Shown here: positions 20,609-30,118 of the stretch, piece after piece
Layout of the letters: each line of letters begins with the position of its first letter
How positions within the stretch are numbered: position 1 is the first letter of the stretch
Source of the DNA: Coemansia sp. RSA 1804
Taxonomy: Eukaryota > Kickxellomycota > Kickxellomycetes > Kickxellales > Kickxellaceae
NCBI GenBank assembly: GCA_027578815.1
Contig: JANBTH010000098.1
Coordinates: 1-36,376, forward strand
Reading direction: 5' to 3'
DNA length: 36,376 nucleotides
Position numbers and translations under genes: made by a program
Notes under the pieces: generated by a model
What the model was told of the DNA's origin: nothing
What the model saw: only the letters and a program-made list of their open reading frames with translations
Databases searched by the model: none

Positions 20609-21945
20609 CTTGCTATTTTGTTATCTTTTTGATATATACAGTTCAAAAAAAAAGAAGGAAAGCGTATATTTTTTGTGTTTCTTTTGAAAGGAGGAAAAGA
20701 AGTGTGTAATATAAGAAACTTTTAAAAGCAAACGGGAGAGGAGAGAAGAAAATATAAGAAACCGAAACGGCTATAAATTTTTTTATACAATTTTCGCTTT
20801 GTTTGTTTTCTTCGGTTTGATCTCCCCAGCTCTTTTTATTTTTTTCCTATGTGCACCACTGAAAAAAAATACATTTATAAAAAAAACTTTTTTTCTTTCG
20901 TTACTTGGACCGGATCAACTGAGACAATAGAAAATAAATAATACAATAATCAGTTGATTAGTTTAATAATTCGATTAGAAAAAGGATTAATCCAGGTAGG
21001 TCTTTGATCTGTCGTGATCCGCTTTTCTTGTTTCTCAAATCAAGCATATAGTGTTCTTCCCCACTTTTATTATTGCCGAAACTTTTGCCACTTTGAATAT
21101 AAAGGCGTATTTTTCACGCTGACTGGGCATAACATCGAATTTGCTGCCAGGTAAAAATGTTCAGCTCCTTTTTGTGTATTTATAAGTATTGGTTTCAATA
21201 GCGATTCATATGTTTGCTCACATCTCTCTGAGCTACATTGTTGCCTAGTTCATCCTGCCGACTATTATTTGCTTCCTGCTATAATCTATAGATTTATTCA
21301 TTTTTGATGCTAATTTGCACTTTTGCTTTATTATTTCTTTTTAAAAAAACTAAAATAATGACTGCTAGTTTAATGTCAGCTGGATTGATGATAGCTGGGC
21401 AGGCAATGACTGTGAATAACGCGTGAGCTGGACTGCTGATGCTTGATGAGAGTGAATGGATTATGACTGCACTCTCTGTGAACTCACACTGTGCGGAATG
21501 TAAATCTGTAACAAAACGCTTGAAACTATGTGAACCACAAACATACAATCAATTGTCTGTTGTAATTCTATACCACAGGAAAAAGCAATATAATTTTGAT
21601 TTGCTAGTTATCTTTTTTAGCAAAACATTAATATAATTCTCAGCATGCAAATATCTTATTCAAGAAAAAATTTATTCATCTTTGTACATCCTCTCAAATA
21701 TCTGATTCTAGAAATATCACATGGATGATATCTTGAATGGATATATTCGTGAATTTAAAAATAGATATTTCCATTTTCTTATTAAAAATTTGTTAACAAG
21801 AATTCATTCCCTCGTTAACAATGGACTCTCACTGCCAATTGGGTTTTTTCTTGAGGATATAAGAAGAGTAAAGCGAGGAAGCCCATTTTGGCTAAACATA
21901 TAATTCAAATATTCACCTCCACCAAAGATATTAAACCTACCAATC
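20609..21945. other. AT-rich region with possible gene remnants
   Basis: About 1.3 kb of AT-rich DNA upstream of NSR1 and before the first copy of the duplicated small gene. Two stretches look more coding than their surroundings: 21439-21636 (contains HCAECKSVTKRLKLC, like the start of a MYND zinc finger, but without the rest) and 21721-21903 (60 codons, no known motif). Neither can be called a gene with confidence. Confidence 0.35.
21888..21916 (+). promoter_or_regulatory. Leader/promoter elements shared by small genes
   Basis: TTGGCTAAAC at 21888 followed by TATTCAC at 21910 and then AAGATATTA, just before the ATG at 21946. A very similar run (ACTAATATTCAC, then AAGATATTA) precedes the second copy (TATTCAC at 22875-22881, ATG 22938), and ATTCACC occurs at 28175 before the ATG at 28210. 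The shared leader supports common descent of these small genes. Confidence 0.4.
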
Positions 21946-22240
21946 ATGCCGCCCCGTAAAAATGGACCAACACCTGCCCGAGGAGATGCAAACCAGCAAC
22001 CAAGCTGGTGGCCTTCACCTGAACTCCGAGCCCAGATGCTTGATTTAGAGAAAAAAAAATAAGGAAAGGCTTAATAAGGCATTGGCAGAACAGCAGAAGG
22101 ACCAGGGTAAAAATGGATCAAGTGGACAAGGGGCAAGTGGAAAAAAGTGAAATGCATATAATTGTTTAAGCAGCAATTATAGCTGTCATAGCTATAAGAT
22201 GAACAGACGGGTTGTTGAAGTGAAGAAACCCAAAGAGTAA
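21946..22240 (+). pseudogene. Broken copy of duplicated small gene
   Basis: From the ATG at 21946 the frame (MPPRKNGPTPARGDANQQ...) stays open for 38 codons and stops at 22060-22062, directly after a run of nine A (22051-22059). With eight A instead, the frame would continue for about 29 more codons of the same Lys/Gln/Gly/Ser-rich kind to a TGA at 22148-22150. After that TGA the same frame continues to 22240 and matches the C-terminus of the neighbouring paralogue (NYSCHSYKMNRR against NYIYDSYKMDKR). The 3' flank also matches. So this copy carries one homopolymer frameshift and one stop codon relative to its sister. A sequencing error, or real slippage on the A run, could account for the first. 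The short protein has no recognised domain. Confidence 0.6.
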
Positions 22241-22298
22241 GGTAATAGATTTTTTGAACTGTGAGGTCTAGAATAAATAAACAAGTTAAAAGCAAAAG
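22172..22298 (+). repeat. Duplicated 3' segment, copy 1
   Basis: About 127 bases matching 23154-23284 with roughly three quarters identity by eye. The match covers the last codons, the stop region, and the shared TCTAGAATAAATAAA polyadenylation region (AATAAA at 22272). Confidence 0.75.
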
Positions 22299-22937
22299 AG
22301 TGTGAAAACTGGAAAATCAGAAATATACTTTTGTGTTCAAAGCACCCAGAACTGTATAAGCTGTACACTACCTGTCCACACTGTTTTAATGTGGTTAAAG
22401 TTGTATGTCTGCAGGATGGTTACTCAGCCTAATTGAAAGATAAAACAAGGATTTTACAGCAGTGGATAGCGCCATGTGTTGTGTATAAGTGTATCTATGC
22501 AATGATTACAATTTTGTTATATAAAATAGATGACGGCTTCAATATAACAAGCATTTTGAATACACACTTTTGGATATTTAGAAAATTATAATCTTTGCAT
22601 GTCATATAATAGGTGATAAGCCTTTAGCTTGAACTGTTCACCAAAGTCTAGTGTTATGAGGAGACAAATTAAGAAAAATTATGTGAGGCTTTGGCTTTTA
22701 CTAATATTCAAGTCATGCTGTGGCCTCATTAATGAAAGATGACTTTACCTTTTATTAAAGCCAAAAATTTAATTAATTTCTATTATAGTCTCAGAAAACA
22801 CCTATTAATAAAAACTTTATGTGAATATAAAAGAAGGTGAGGAGCAAAAATTTAGGCATACTAAATAATACTAATATTCACAATCATCTAAGATATTATA
22901 TTGCTAACACAAATATTAAATATTAAACTTGACTACC
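22299..22937. other. AT-rich spacer between the two copies
   Basis: About 640 bases, AT-rich, without a credible reading frame. It should contain the promoter of the second copy. No terminal repeats or target-site duplications were recognised around either copy. Confidence 0.45.
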
Positions 22938-23255
22938 ATGCCAAGCCAGGTAAACAATGGAACTATACCTGCTAATCCATCCACACGGGAGGAGCAGCAA
23001 CAAAGTCTTGCAAGTGTCTTAACAGCAGCACAAGAACGTCGAGAGCTAGCACGTCGACGTGAAGTTTTACATCTAAGTGGCGCACAAGGGACAAATTTAC
23101 CTGCTGGAAACCCCCCAACTAGGTCAAGATATATTGCAAACAAGCGTGTAAACCGCAATTATATTTATGATAGCTACAAGATGGACAAACGATTTGTTGA
23201 AATGTGGATAAACCCAAGGAGTAGAAGAATAATCTTTTTAAACTTTGAAATCTAG
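22938..23255 (+). CDS. Small Gln/Arg-rich protein, open copy of duplicated gene
   Basis: A 105-residue frame from the ATG at 22938. Order of parts: a Pro/Asn start (MPSQVNNGTIPANPST) that resembles the start of the broken copy at 21946; a Glu/Gln/Arg-rich helix (about residues 19-47); a Gly/Pro/Asn linker; and a basic, aromatic C-terminus with NYIYDSYKMDKR and a final IFLNFEI. The C-terminal part and the 3' flank are shared with the broken copy, which shows that this segment is older than the duplication. An AATAAATAAA signal overlaps the region just after the stop (23256-23265). No family is recognised, and there is no signal peptide or membrane helix. A short intron near the C-terminus is possible, because the last residues are less conserved between copies than the DNA around the stop. 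Confidence 0.5.
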   Translation: MPSQVNNGTIPANPSTREEQQQSLASVLTAAQERRELARRREVLHLSGAQGTNLPAGNPPTRSRYIANKRVNRNYIYDSYKMDKRFVEMWINPRSRRIIFLNFEI

Positions 23256-23284
23256 AATAAATAAATCAATGAAAAGCAAAAGGT
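23154..23284 (+). repeat. Duplicated 3' segment, copy 2
   Basis: Counterpart of 22172-22298. The best-conserved core is the TCTAGAATAAATAAA box followed by AAAAGCAAAAG. Confidence 0.75.
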
Positions 23285-23590
23285 GTATGGATATATTTAA
23301 TGTTTGCATTTGCATATATGGTTTGCTGAGACAGGTTCTCTGGGCTTCCCTTAGCATCAGGCTCAGCGTATCTTGGTTTACGGATAAGATGATATCATGT
23401 AAAACATAAACTGCACCGAAACCCCATTTTAACCGTTTGTCCCCCCCCATTTCAAACATGCAATAGACAACGAGAGAATATATAGAAAAGCAATAATATT
23501 GGCTAAAAAGATACAGGAAAATGGAAATAAAAATATTACTAGCTCTTCACGCTTTTACACAAGGGGACAGAGTCTGAGAATAAAAGGAGT
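23256..23590. other. Convergent spacer
   Basis: 335 bases between the end of the small gene at 23255 and the end of the minus-strand Ser-rich gene at 23591. An ATTGGCTAAAAA box lies at 23498. No gene is seen. Confidence 0.45.
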
Positions 23591-23971
23591 TCATAGTTTC
23601 CCCCAGTTATTCTCCATCGGCTGTTCGCCGCAAGGATACGCAGTATGAGGCATGTACACGCTCAGCAGCTCTGTGCCAAAGCCGCATTTATTGCAAACGT
23701 AAGTGTAGTCAATCGCCGATGCCGATGCTGTTGCTGCGCCTGGAGAATAAAGAAGCGCAGATGGTGAGAAGCTTGGCGGGCTTCCTGGCGACTGTGACGA
23801 GGGTGAAGCTAATCCGAGTAAATGCGCGTCATCCGCTGGCGCTGCTGTGTTGATAGGAGCTAGTACATTGCCATTGATGCCGCTGCTGCCGTTGCTTGTG
23901 GTTGATGCTAGCGATGACCGACGGCGGCTAACGTGAGGCTGGTATGATAGAGAGCTTGGAAGAAGAGACAT
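23591..23971 (-). CDS. Small Ser/Pro-rich protein with a C-terminal CxxC
   Basis: A 126-residue frame. Residues 1-85 are Ser, Ala and Pro-rich and probably disordered, with a basic RRRSS site (16-20) that could be a kinase target and several S-P pairs. The C-terminus is different and looks conserved: DYTYVCNKCGFGTELLSVYMPHTAYPC spread over residues 88-114, with cysteines at 93, 96 and 114 and a histidine at 109 that could together bind one zinc ion. The chain ends NNWGKL. I do not recognise the family. The GC level lies between the household genes and the AT-rich orphans. The start is the first ATG of the frame, preceded by a purine-poor leader. Confidence 0.55.
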   Translation of the reverse strand: MSLLPSSLSYQPHVSRRRSSLASTTSNGSSGINGNVLAPINTAAPADDAHLLGLASPSSQSPGSPPSFSPSALLYSPGAATASASAIDYTYVCNKCGFGTELLSVYMPHTAYPCGEQPMENNWGKL

Positions 23972-25029
23972 TTTTTGGTTGTGGAATAGTGAGGAAACAA
24001 TTGTTGTTACTTTAATGTGAGGAAGAAGAAAGTGGGAAAAAGGTTCAAGCGGGTGGGAAAACGGCGGCTGAGGAAGAGAATAAAGCGTTCTTATAGATTT
24101 TGGAAAGGAAACACATAAATAAGCAAATAAACAGCCATTAGTAATGGAGAACGGATGATGCGGTGCACTGGACGCGAACGAACCAAGGAATGCAAAGCAA
24201 AGCAGGATCGTATTAAGGCCAAGAATAATAAAAATAAAAAAGGCATGACCTCAATGCGCTATCTTTCTTTCCATTCATGCATGTGCAGCCTCTTTTTTCT
24301 TCGTATTTTTCTCTTATCACTACCGCAGCAGAGGGCAAGTGAGGTTTCGTTTTTTCTTTTTTCCTGCTGTGGGATTGTTGCAGTCATTCGGACTTTTCGG
24401 ATTATTTTCCAACAGTTTTTTCCTATCGTGTCTTTTTGCTGCTGCTGCTGCATCTGCTGCCAAAAACGGACTACCATCACGGCTATTCTGACAAATCAGC
24501 GTTCAGCATCGCAGCACTGGCTGCTCATGATTGCTGGTTATTTTCTTTTTCTATCTGCAGCATCGAATGCAGTATCTGCTTTGAAATCCATTGGTCGGTG
24601 CTTTTTTTCTCTAGCAATGCAGACTGTGGAAGAGGATGGAACAAGCGGGGATCTGCACACGCCAATACGAGAAGTGATGCTAAGAAAGCCTAGTCTAGTC
24701 TAGTCGATGCTAGTTGATGGCGTGCGCGTGTTCTGTTATCGCGATTACAATTTATTTATGGTTCAGCAAGAAAAGCAGCAACTCGGTTCGAATAGATGCC
24801 ATTCATTGTTGCTCAACAAAAAATAGTACAAAATACGCTCCAGCTACATCATAATGACTGAAGAGAGAGCAAGAAGAACAATAGCAGCACCTGAGCGCAA
24901 CGCTCGGCTCCTCCTTTCATAAGGGAAAAGCATGATGATGTCTGCCGAGGATAATGGCCAGCTCGACAAGAAAACTCTTCCAGAGATATATTCCGATCGG
25001 TAGAAACAAAACAACGCTCAAAGGCTTTC
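23972..25029. other. Intergenic region, no credible gene
   Basis: About 1.06 kb between two minus-strand genes. A plus-strand frame of 182 codons (24155-24703) and its minus-strand shadows contain CTG/GCA runs and Phe/Leu-rich tracts typical of pyrimidine-rich spacer. A tandem CTAGT run occurs at 24691-24704. A GGTTCGAAT near 24785 resembles a tRNA B-box but has no tRNA fold around it. Confidence 0.45.
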
Positions 25030-27009
25030 CTAACCGGAGAAGAAGCGGTATGCTACCCACTGCGCAAAGGCAATGGCGTTGCACAGCCAGGCCACCAGGT
25101 AAACGAACCACATCGGGCCAGCCACGACGCCATTGACACGCAAAACAGACACAAACAGCACAAACAGCAAGCCAACGACGATCTTGCCCAGATGGAAGCC
25201 CGGCGAAAACAGCGCGCCCGACCGCGCACGCTTATTCACAAGAATCTGCGGCACCAGCCAGACGGAGCCGTACACGGCATCCAGCACAATGAGCAGCTGG
25301 ATGGCAAAGGCCAGAACGCTGCCAAGCGACTTCGGCTTGCTGCTGAAGATGGTCAGAAGCGACGTCACCACCAGCGTCGGCCCAACCGAAAGCACGAGCC
25401 ACCGCATCGCCATCCGATCGACGCTCCGGCGGATGTTCCGGATGTGCTCGTGCGGATCGTCCGCCTTGATTGCCGAAGAGTATGCCGGAGCTGGCAGCGT
25501 CCCGTCGCCTTCGGCAGCAATGTCAGCAATGCCGCTGCTGATGCTGCCTGCGCTAGATCTCCTTCTTCTTCCGCCTTCACCCGCCGCTTCTTCGCTGCTG
25601 GCTGCAGACGCCGGCGTCTCGTCCAGCTCGGTGTCCTCCAGGAGCTGGTATCCTGGCCGGTCCTGGTGCTGCTGCCGATCCAGGAGGCGGCGACTCTCCC
25701 AGTGCTCCCTCCACTTTCGCGGATCAAGGGGAACGCCGTACATTGCAAGCGCAACAACGAGAACAGCCGCATTGTAGGGGCTGAGAATGGCCGATCCAAG
25801 GCCGATGGAGGGGGCCAGAACAAGCATGCCAATCGCGTAAGTAGCAAGAATGATGGCAAACGAAGTGCGCGAGAAGCCAGCCCACTTGTCCCTTGGGCCC
25901 AGGAAGAAGCACATGCCAAGGAAAATGACCACCAGATAGACGCAGTACATTGCTATCAGCACAAGCGCAGCGCAGAGGAACGTGCGGATGCCGCGCGAGT
26001 AGACGAAATCCACAAGCGGCTCGTCGCCAATGTACAGCGCCGGCTTGAAGAGAACAAGCCGCGTTCCGCCGGGGCTCTTGGGATCGGCCACAGGCACCTT
26101 AATCGGTGTCATCGTCAGATTGTTGGCCGCCGGCATCATCAGCATCGCCACCATCTTCGGCTTGATCCACCGCAGCTTGATCCCATCAAGCTCCAGCGCC
26201 ACATCGATGGTCTGTGCGGCGTCGGATGATGCCGAAAGGCCGTGCGTGGGCCACTCGTTCTTGACAAACATGTCCTGCAGAAGCGGCGGATTGTACGTGT
26301 ACATGGCCCTTCCTCTGCTATCCACCGTTGGGCTGTTAGGAACGACTATTCCGAACGGCAGCTCCTTCTTGGTGAAGGCGTGGTTTTCCAGCACCATCGC
26401 CCACGAAACGCCCGCTGTTGCAACGAGCTCGTAGTCCACCGCCACATCGCTTTCAAACTTGATGAACGGAAAGGCCGTTCTGACCGGCTCCGGATGGATG
26501 GGCCTCCATTTCGCCAGCTCCGCGTACTTGTGAACTGCAAATGGATCCGAAACATTTGGATGCGGCGCAAACTGTCCTCTCTTCTGCACAAATATGTGTG
26601 CGTACAGCGCATCCGTGCGCTTCTCCAGCGACTTTGCTGCCACGCTGACCTTGACGCTAGTCTTGTATGACGGATACCTGTTCTCCAGCGTATGTGGCTC
26701 CAGGTGCCAAAGCTCCTGTGCCGTTTCAAAGAATTTGCCAGCATTGGCCTTGGTTAGCGTCTTTACCGGCGAGGCGTACACCTTTGCCTCGTACTCGGTG
26801 TCGTCGCCCTGCCACGACATGCGGTAGAGAGTCGGATCCTTTGCGTCTGGCGGCGGGTTTACGCGGTTGAGCGTTGGCGGCGCTGCCTCCAGATACTTGT
26901 AGGCCCACACGTACATGAGCGCCAGGCCTGCCATTGTCACCAGCATTCCAACCAGATACAGCGCCTTGACAACGCGTCTGGCCACCACGCCCCAGCTATT
27001 GCCCGCCAT
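25030..27009 (-). CDS. CLPTM1-like multipass membrane protein
   Basis: A 659-residue single-exon protein. There is one N-terminal membrane helix (about 14-37), a large probably lumenal domain (38-340), helices at about 342-370, 383-402 and 411-427, a Ser/Glu/Arg-rich cytosolic loop (about 430-525), and four further hydrophobic segments at about 535-556, 562-590, 608-628 and 632-655. Two regions resemble CLPTM1: ALYAHIFVQKRGQFAPHP at 134-151 (family pattern LYxHVFxxKSG..P.P), and DRMAMRWLVL at 531-540 followed by VPQILVNKRARSG at 586-598 (family pattern DMAxRYL ... PQLxxNxKxxS). CLPTM1 proteins act in the ER/Golgi in receptor retention and lipid scrambling. The middle NLTxNLV segment of the family is not evident and the C-terminus is short, so this would be a divergent member. 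A Tul1-like membrane protein without RING is an alternative. Confidence 0.55.
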   Translation of the reverse strand: MAGNSWGVVARRVVKALYLVGMLVTMAGLALMYVWAYKYLEAAPPTLNRVNPPPDAKDPTLYRMSWQGDDTEYEAKVYASPVKTLTKANAGKFFETAQELWHLEPHTLENRYPSYKTSVKVSVAAKSLEKRTDALYAHIFVQKRGQFAPHPNVSDPFAVHKYAELAKWRPIHPEPVRTAFPFIKFESDVAVDYELVATAGVSWAMVLENHAFTKKELPFGIVVPNSPTVDSRGRAMYTYNPPLLQDMFVKNEWPTHGLSASSDAAQTIDVALELDGIKLRWIKPKMVAMLMMPAANNLTMTPIKVPVADPKSPGGTRLVLFKPALYIGDEPLVDFVYSRGIRTFLCAALVLIAMYCVYLVVIFLGMCFFLGPRDKWAGFSRTSFAIILATYAIGMLVLAPSIGLGSAILSPYNAAVLVVALAMYGVPLDPRKWREHWESRRLLDRQQHQDRPGYQLLEDTELDETPASAASSEEAAGEGGRRRRSSAGSISSGIADIAAEGDGTLPAPAYSSAIKADDPHEHIRNIRRSVDRMAMRWLVLSVGPTLVVTSLLTIFSSKPKSLGSVLAFAIQLLIVLDAVYGSVWLVPQILVNKRARSGALFSPGFHLGKIVVGLLFVLFVSVLRVNGVVAGPMWFVYLVAWLCNAIAFAQWVAYRFFSG

Positions 27010-28125
27010 TGCTGTGTATTTCTACGCACGTAGTAGTCTGCCGAGGTATAAAAAGAAGTAGGAGGAAAAAAGGGTTAGAGAACAATACCGACCTATTTAA
27101 TGTATGGAAACAATGGAAGAAGAAGAAAGGAATATGCCCCCCCTCAGACACAGCGAGAAGAAAGACCCAACACCGCCAGCAAAGCTTGGAGAGAAAAAAC
27201 TGCGGATTCGCTTTAGAAAACGACGAAACGCTTGGCTTTTTTCCCAACTTTTTTGTTTACACTTTCCCCATCATTTTTCTTTGTGAACTGCAACAGTGAA
27301 ACAAAGCTACGCATTTTCTCCACTCTGAAATAATAGAAAACAACAGCGGAATGTCGATCATTCGTAAAAATGATGCCAATCTGTAAACCGCGTCTAAATT
27401 TACGCAAATAATTGACGATTATGATCAATGGAAATATCTAGATACAAATTTATTAATCTATACGCCGTTTTGCACTTTGACTGCTTGGGCCAAATATCAA
27501 ACGTACACATAAAATTAAACGACTGCAGTTTGTTGACTAGTGCAAGAAACAAGGTTTAATTAAAATCCCTGTAGTTATTTTTTATTTCTAATTGCTCGTA
27601 CAAATTCATTTTAATTAAAAAATAAATGGATGACAAATACAGCAATAAATTAGAAATTGTTTAATGAATTTTGAGCCAAATTTGGAAATGGGAATGGAAA
27701 TGGAAATAAACATGTATGGTGTGTCTTTTTGCTTTACTCTTTACATGATTCTGCGCATTTCCAATTTGCTACAAATATATGAAAATATTTAGTCATTTCG
27801 ATAGCAGCTGCTCTAAAGTCTACGATACATGAACTATCATATTAAACAGCACATTTCAGAAACATTAAATGACTATGTTTTCTAAAAAGATAGGTAGCAG
27901 AAAATTAAACAGAATGTTAGTACTATGATTCCAAATTTCTATTTTGAAAATTTTGACTGCATCTATATTGTTTGTCAAATTAAATAAAAAATTTTGCTAC
28001 AACACCAAGAGACTTTACATCCCCTAGCCAAAAAAATTAAATAAAAAATGGGTTTAAATTTATTACTAGTATGGACACAGAATATACTATAAGAAGCATA
28101 ATAAAATTTGTATTAACTGGAAAGG
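27010..28125. other. AT-rich divergent spacer
   Basis: About 1.1 kb between the start of the CLPTM1-like gene (minus) and the promoter of the Ser-Gly small gene (plus). Strongly AT-rich beyond 27300. No credible frame, RNA gene or repeat was recognised. Confidence 0.45.
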
Positions 28126-28133
28126 TATATAAA
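28126..28133 (+). promoter_or_regulatory. TATA box of the Ser-Gly repeat gene
   Basis: TATATAAA, followed by GG, 84 bases before the ATG at 28210. The leader between them is A/C-rich and contains ATTCACC, like the other small genes. Confidence 0.55.
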
Positions 28134-28209
28134 GGAAGCATTTGCTGCCACTGTGATCCATTTTTACATTATTCATTCACCAACATCATCAACAATATCT
28201 ACAACAAAA

Positions 28210-28452
28210 ATGACTAGTCGTCAACCAGAACAAAGAACATTATCACCAGCAAGACAAGGTGAATCAGGTTCAGGTTCAGGCTCAGGCTCGGGCTCGGGCT
28301 CAGGATCAGGATCAGGATCAGGATCAGGTGGACAGGGACCTCAAGAATATAATAGTGGTCGTAGAGGTGCTGTTGCTCCAACAGATCCAGAATTACAAGC
28401 TATTGTTAACCGCTTTGGTGGAAATTCTGGAAACAGAACATCCCAAGGTTAA
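28210..28452 (+). CDS. Small Ser-Gly repeat protein
   Basis: An 80-residue frame: a polar start (MTSRQPEQRTLSPARQG), eleven Ser-Gly dipeptides, then a Gly/Gln/Pro linker and a short folded-looking piece (PTDPELQAIVNRFGG) before the end GNRTSQG. It is predicted to be largely disordered. The N-terminus and the leader resemble those of the small genes at 21946 and 22938. The TATA box at 28126 and the compact leader argue that it is transcribed. The last codons overlap a possible donor (CAAG|GTTAAA), with acceptors near 28514 and 28548, so the annotated C-terminus may be altered by splicing. The DNA repeat is imperfect (Ser as TCA or TCG; Gly as GGT, GGC, GGG or GGA), so this is not a young perfect microsatellite. 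Confidence 0.5.
   Translation: MTSRQPEQRTLSPARQGESGSGSGSGSGSGSGSGSGSGSGGQGPQEYNSGRRGAVAPTDPELQAIVNRFGGNSGNRTSQG
28264..28329 (+). repeat. Eleven imperfect 6-base units coding Ser-Gly
   Basis: TCNGGN repeated 11 times in frame in the gene at 28210. Third-position variation clusters in blocks (GGT, then GGC/GGG, then GGA), suggesting stepwise expansion. Confidence 0.9.
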
Positions 28453-30118
28453 ATTGTAAGGTCAGCACTAGTAAATATTTTATGATAGAATTTTGAGCAT
28501 GCCTTTCTTTTTAGGGGTTTCACTAAATTATATTTAGTTTTTTACAGGCAAGTATTTCTTGTAGTGAAATTGGAATAATATTTTGTGAAGGCTGTGCTAA
28601 TATTTAGTAGTTCAAAAAACTGTTGCAATATTATTGTAGCGTTTAAGGTTTTGCAAATATCTCTTGAACGGATAATTAAAATAAGCTATGCATTTGAAAA
28701 TAAGTAGTATTCATTACACTCTACCAGAAAATATATATTAGATATGTGTTGAGTAAGCGTGTATAAAGTTATTGATTATTAAAGATATACACATATTCGC
28801 AACAATCTTTACTTGACTGACGGTTAAAACTAGATAACATTAATTATCTAATACTTTTTGTAAGTAGTTTTTGCTAAAACTACAGCAGTGACAAGTTTAG
28901 GTATTGGGCTAGTTATTTTGTGACAATTGTTTTTTAAAAGTTCTCTAGGCATCATGGGCTTTTGTTTAAAGTTATTCTAATAATAATCAATATGCTTTGT
29001 GTCAGAAACTGTATTGACCAATAGCGTGTAGATATGTCTACTTTGGTTAGCCATTCTCATGTAATTTTTTGCAACATGTTTGAAATTGTTATTACTTTGG
29101 AACACAATATCTTTTTTCTCTAGGTTATACCAGTCTAATGCTGTCAAAAATTAATTTAATATTTTACTTTCAATACTCAACTGTCCATGTTTTTGTTATT
29201 TTGCACATTTAAGCCAACAAAGCCAATAATATGCATAAAAATTTAGACATGCATCCATAAAAGCATTTTAAATTGTTTAAAAACTGTCAAACAATACAGT
29301 CTAGCTCATCTAATCTGATTTCATGTAAATTAATAAATCTATGTATTATCATACTTTTGCTTTTTCCCAATTATTGCACACGTTAAAACCACAAAATGGT
29401 AGAAATTCTCACAATATCTATTTATATGTCCGATCATGCTTTGTGAGTAAGCACTTGCCTGGAGTGCATAGTCAGTTAACACTTCAATTCCCTGACTGCC
29501 GGACCAAATTAGACACTAATGATGATATTAGCTTGCTTGATCTGAATGTCTGGTTACAGTCATTAAGCATTAATATTACCATTGGCAGCAGTTAAAACAG
29601 CTATGTTATTTGCTGTAATAAAAAGCATAACAAAATAAGTTGTGTGGCAGTTCAATGGCAAATAAAAAAGACAAACATGGCAGCGGACCAAAAGTTAGAG
29701 CAATGGAAAGATATCCATGTTTGCTATTAGAATAATAAAAAATAATTGTTTATATAGAAAATATATAAAAAATTAATAAATGTCACAATTTTAATGCAAG
29801 GAATCACGTGAATCAATAGGTTGCATTTTGATTGGCTATTGTCATATAATGATAATCTGTCTATCTGCATAAAAATGTCATGCCCCAACTGTATCAATTT
29901 AAATGGAGTTGACTGCATATCTTTTTATATCCATTTAATTAATTTGTTTTTGCCTGCTGCGCTCTGTTTTATGAATTTTTTTTGCATTTCTCATGCTTTT
30001 AAAAAGCAGTTGTGTGGATTCATACAAAGGGCTGTGTACAATTTGCCTGCTATATAAACTCTGGAACTCCATTGTAAACTATCTATTAATCATTTTAATA
30101 AAAATAATAAACAGCAGG
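28453..30118. other. AT-rich region with two weak small frames
   Basis: About 1.67 kb, AT-rich. Two frames stand out slightly. 29341-29595 (84 codons, ATG to TAA) has a plausible amphipathic end (TKLDTNDDISLLDLNVWLQS). 29655-29735 (26 codons) has a start MANKKDKHGSGPKVRAME that looks like other basic small-protein starts here. Neither has a recognised motif or clear promoter, so I do not call them as genes. The remainder shows nothing recognisable. Confidence 0.3.

Noticed and set aside
24155..24703. 182-codon plus-strand frame with hydrophobic stretches
   Set aside because: Pyrimidine-rich spacer; no conserved motif, no promoter, and CTG/GCA runs account for much of it.
24760..24800. GGTTCGAAT resembling a tRNA B-box
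   Set aside because: No A-box, acceptor stem or anticodon arm can be formed around it.
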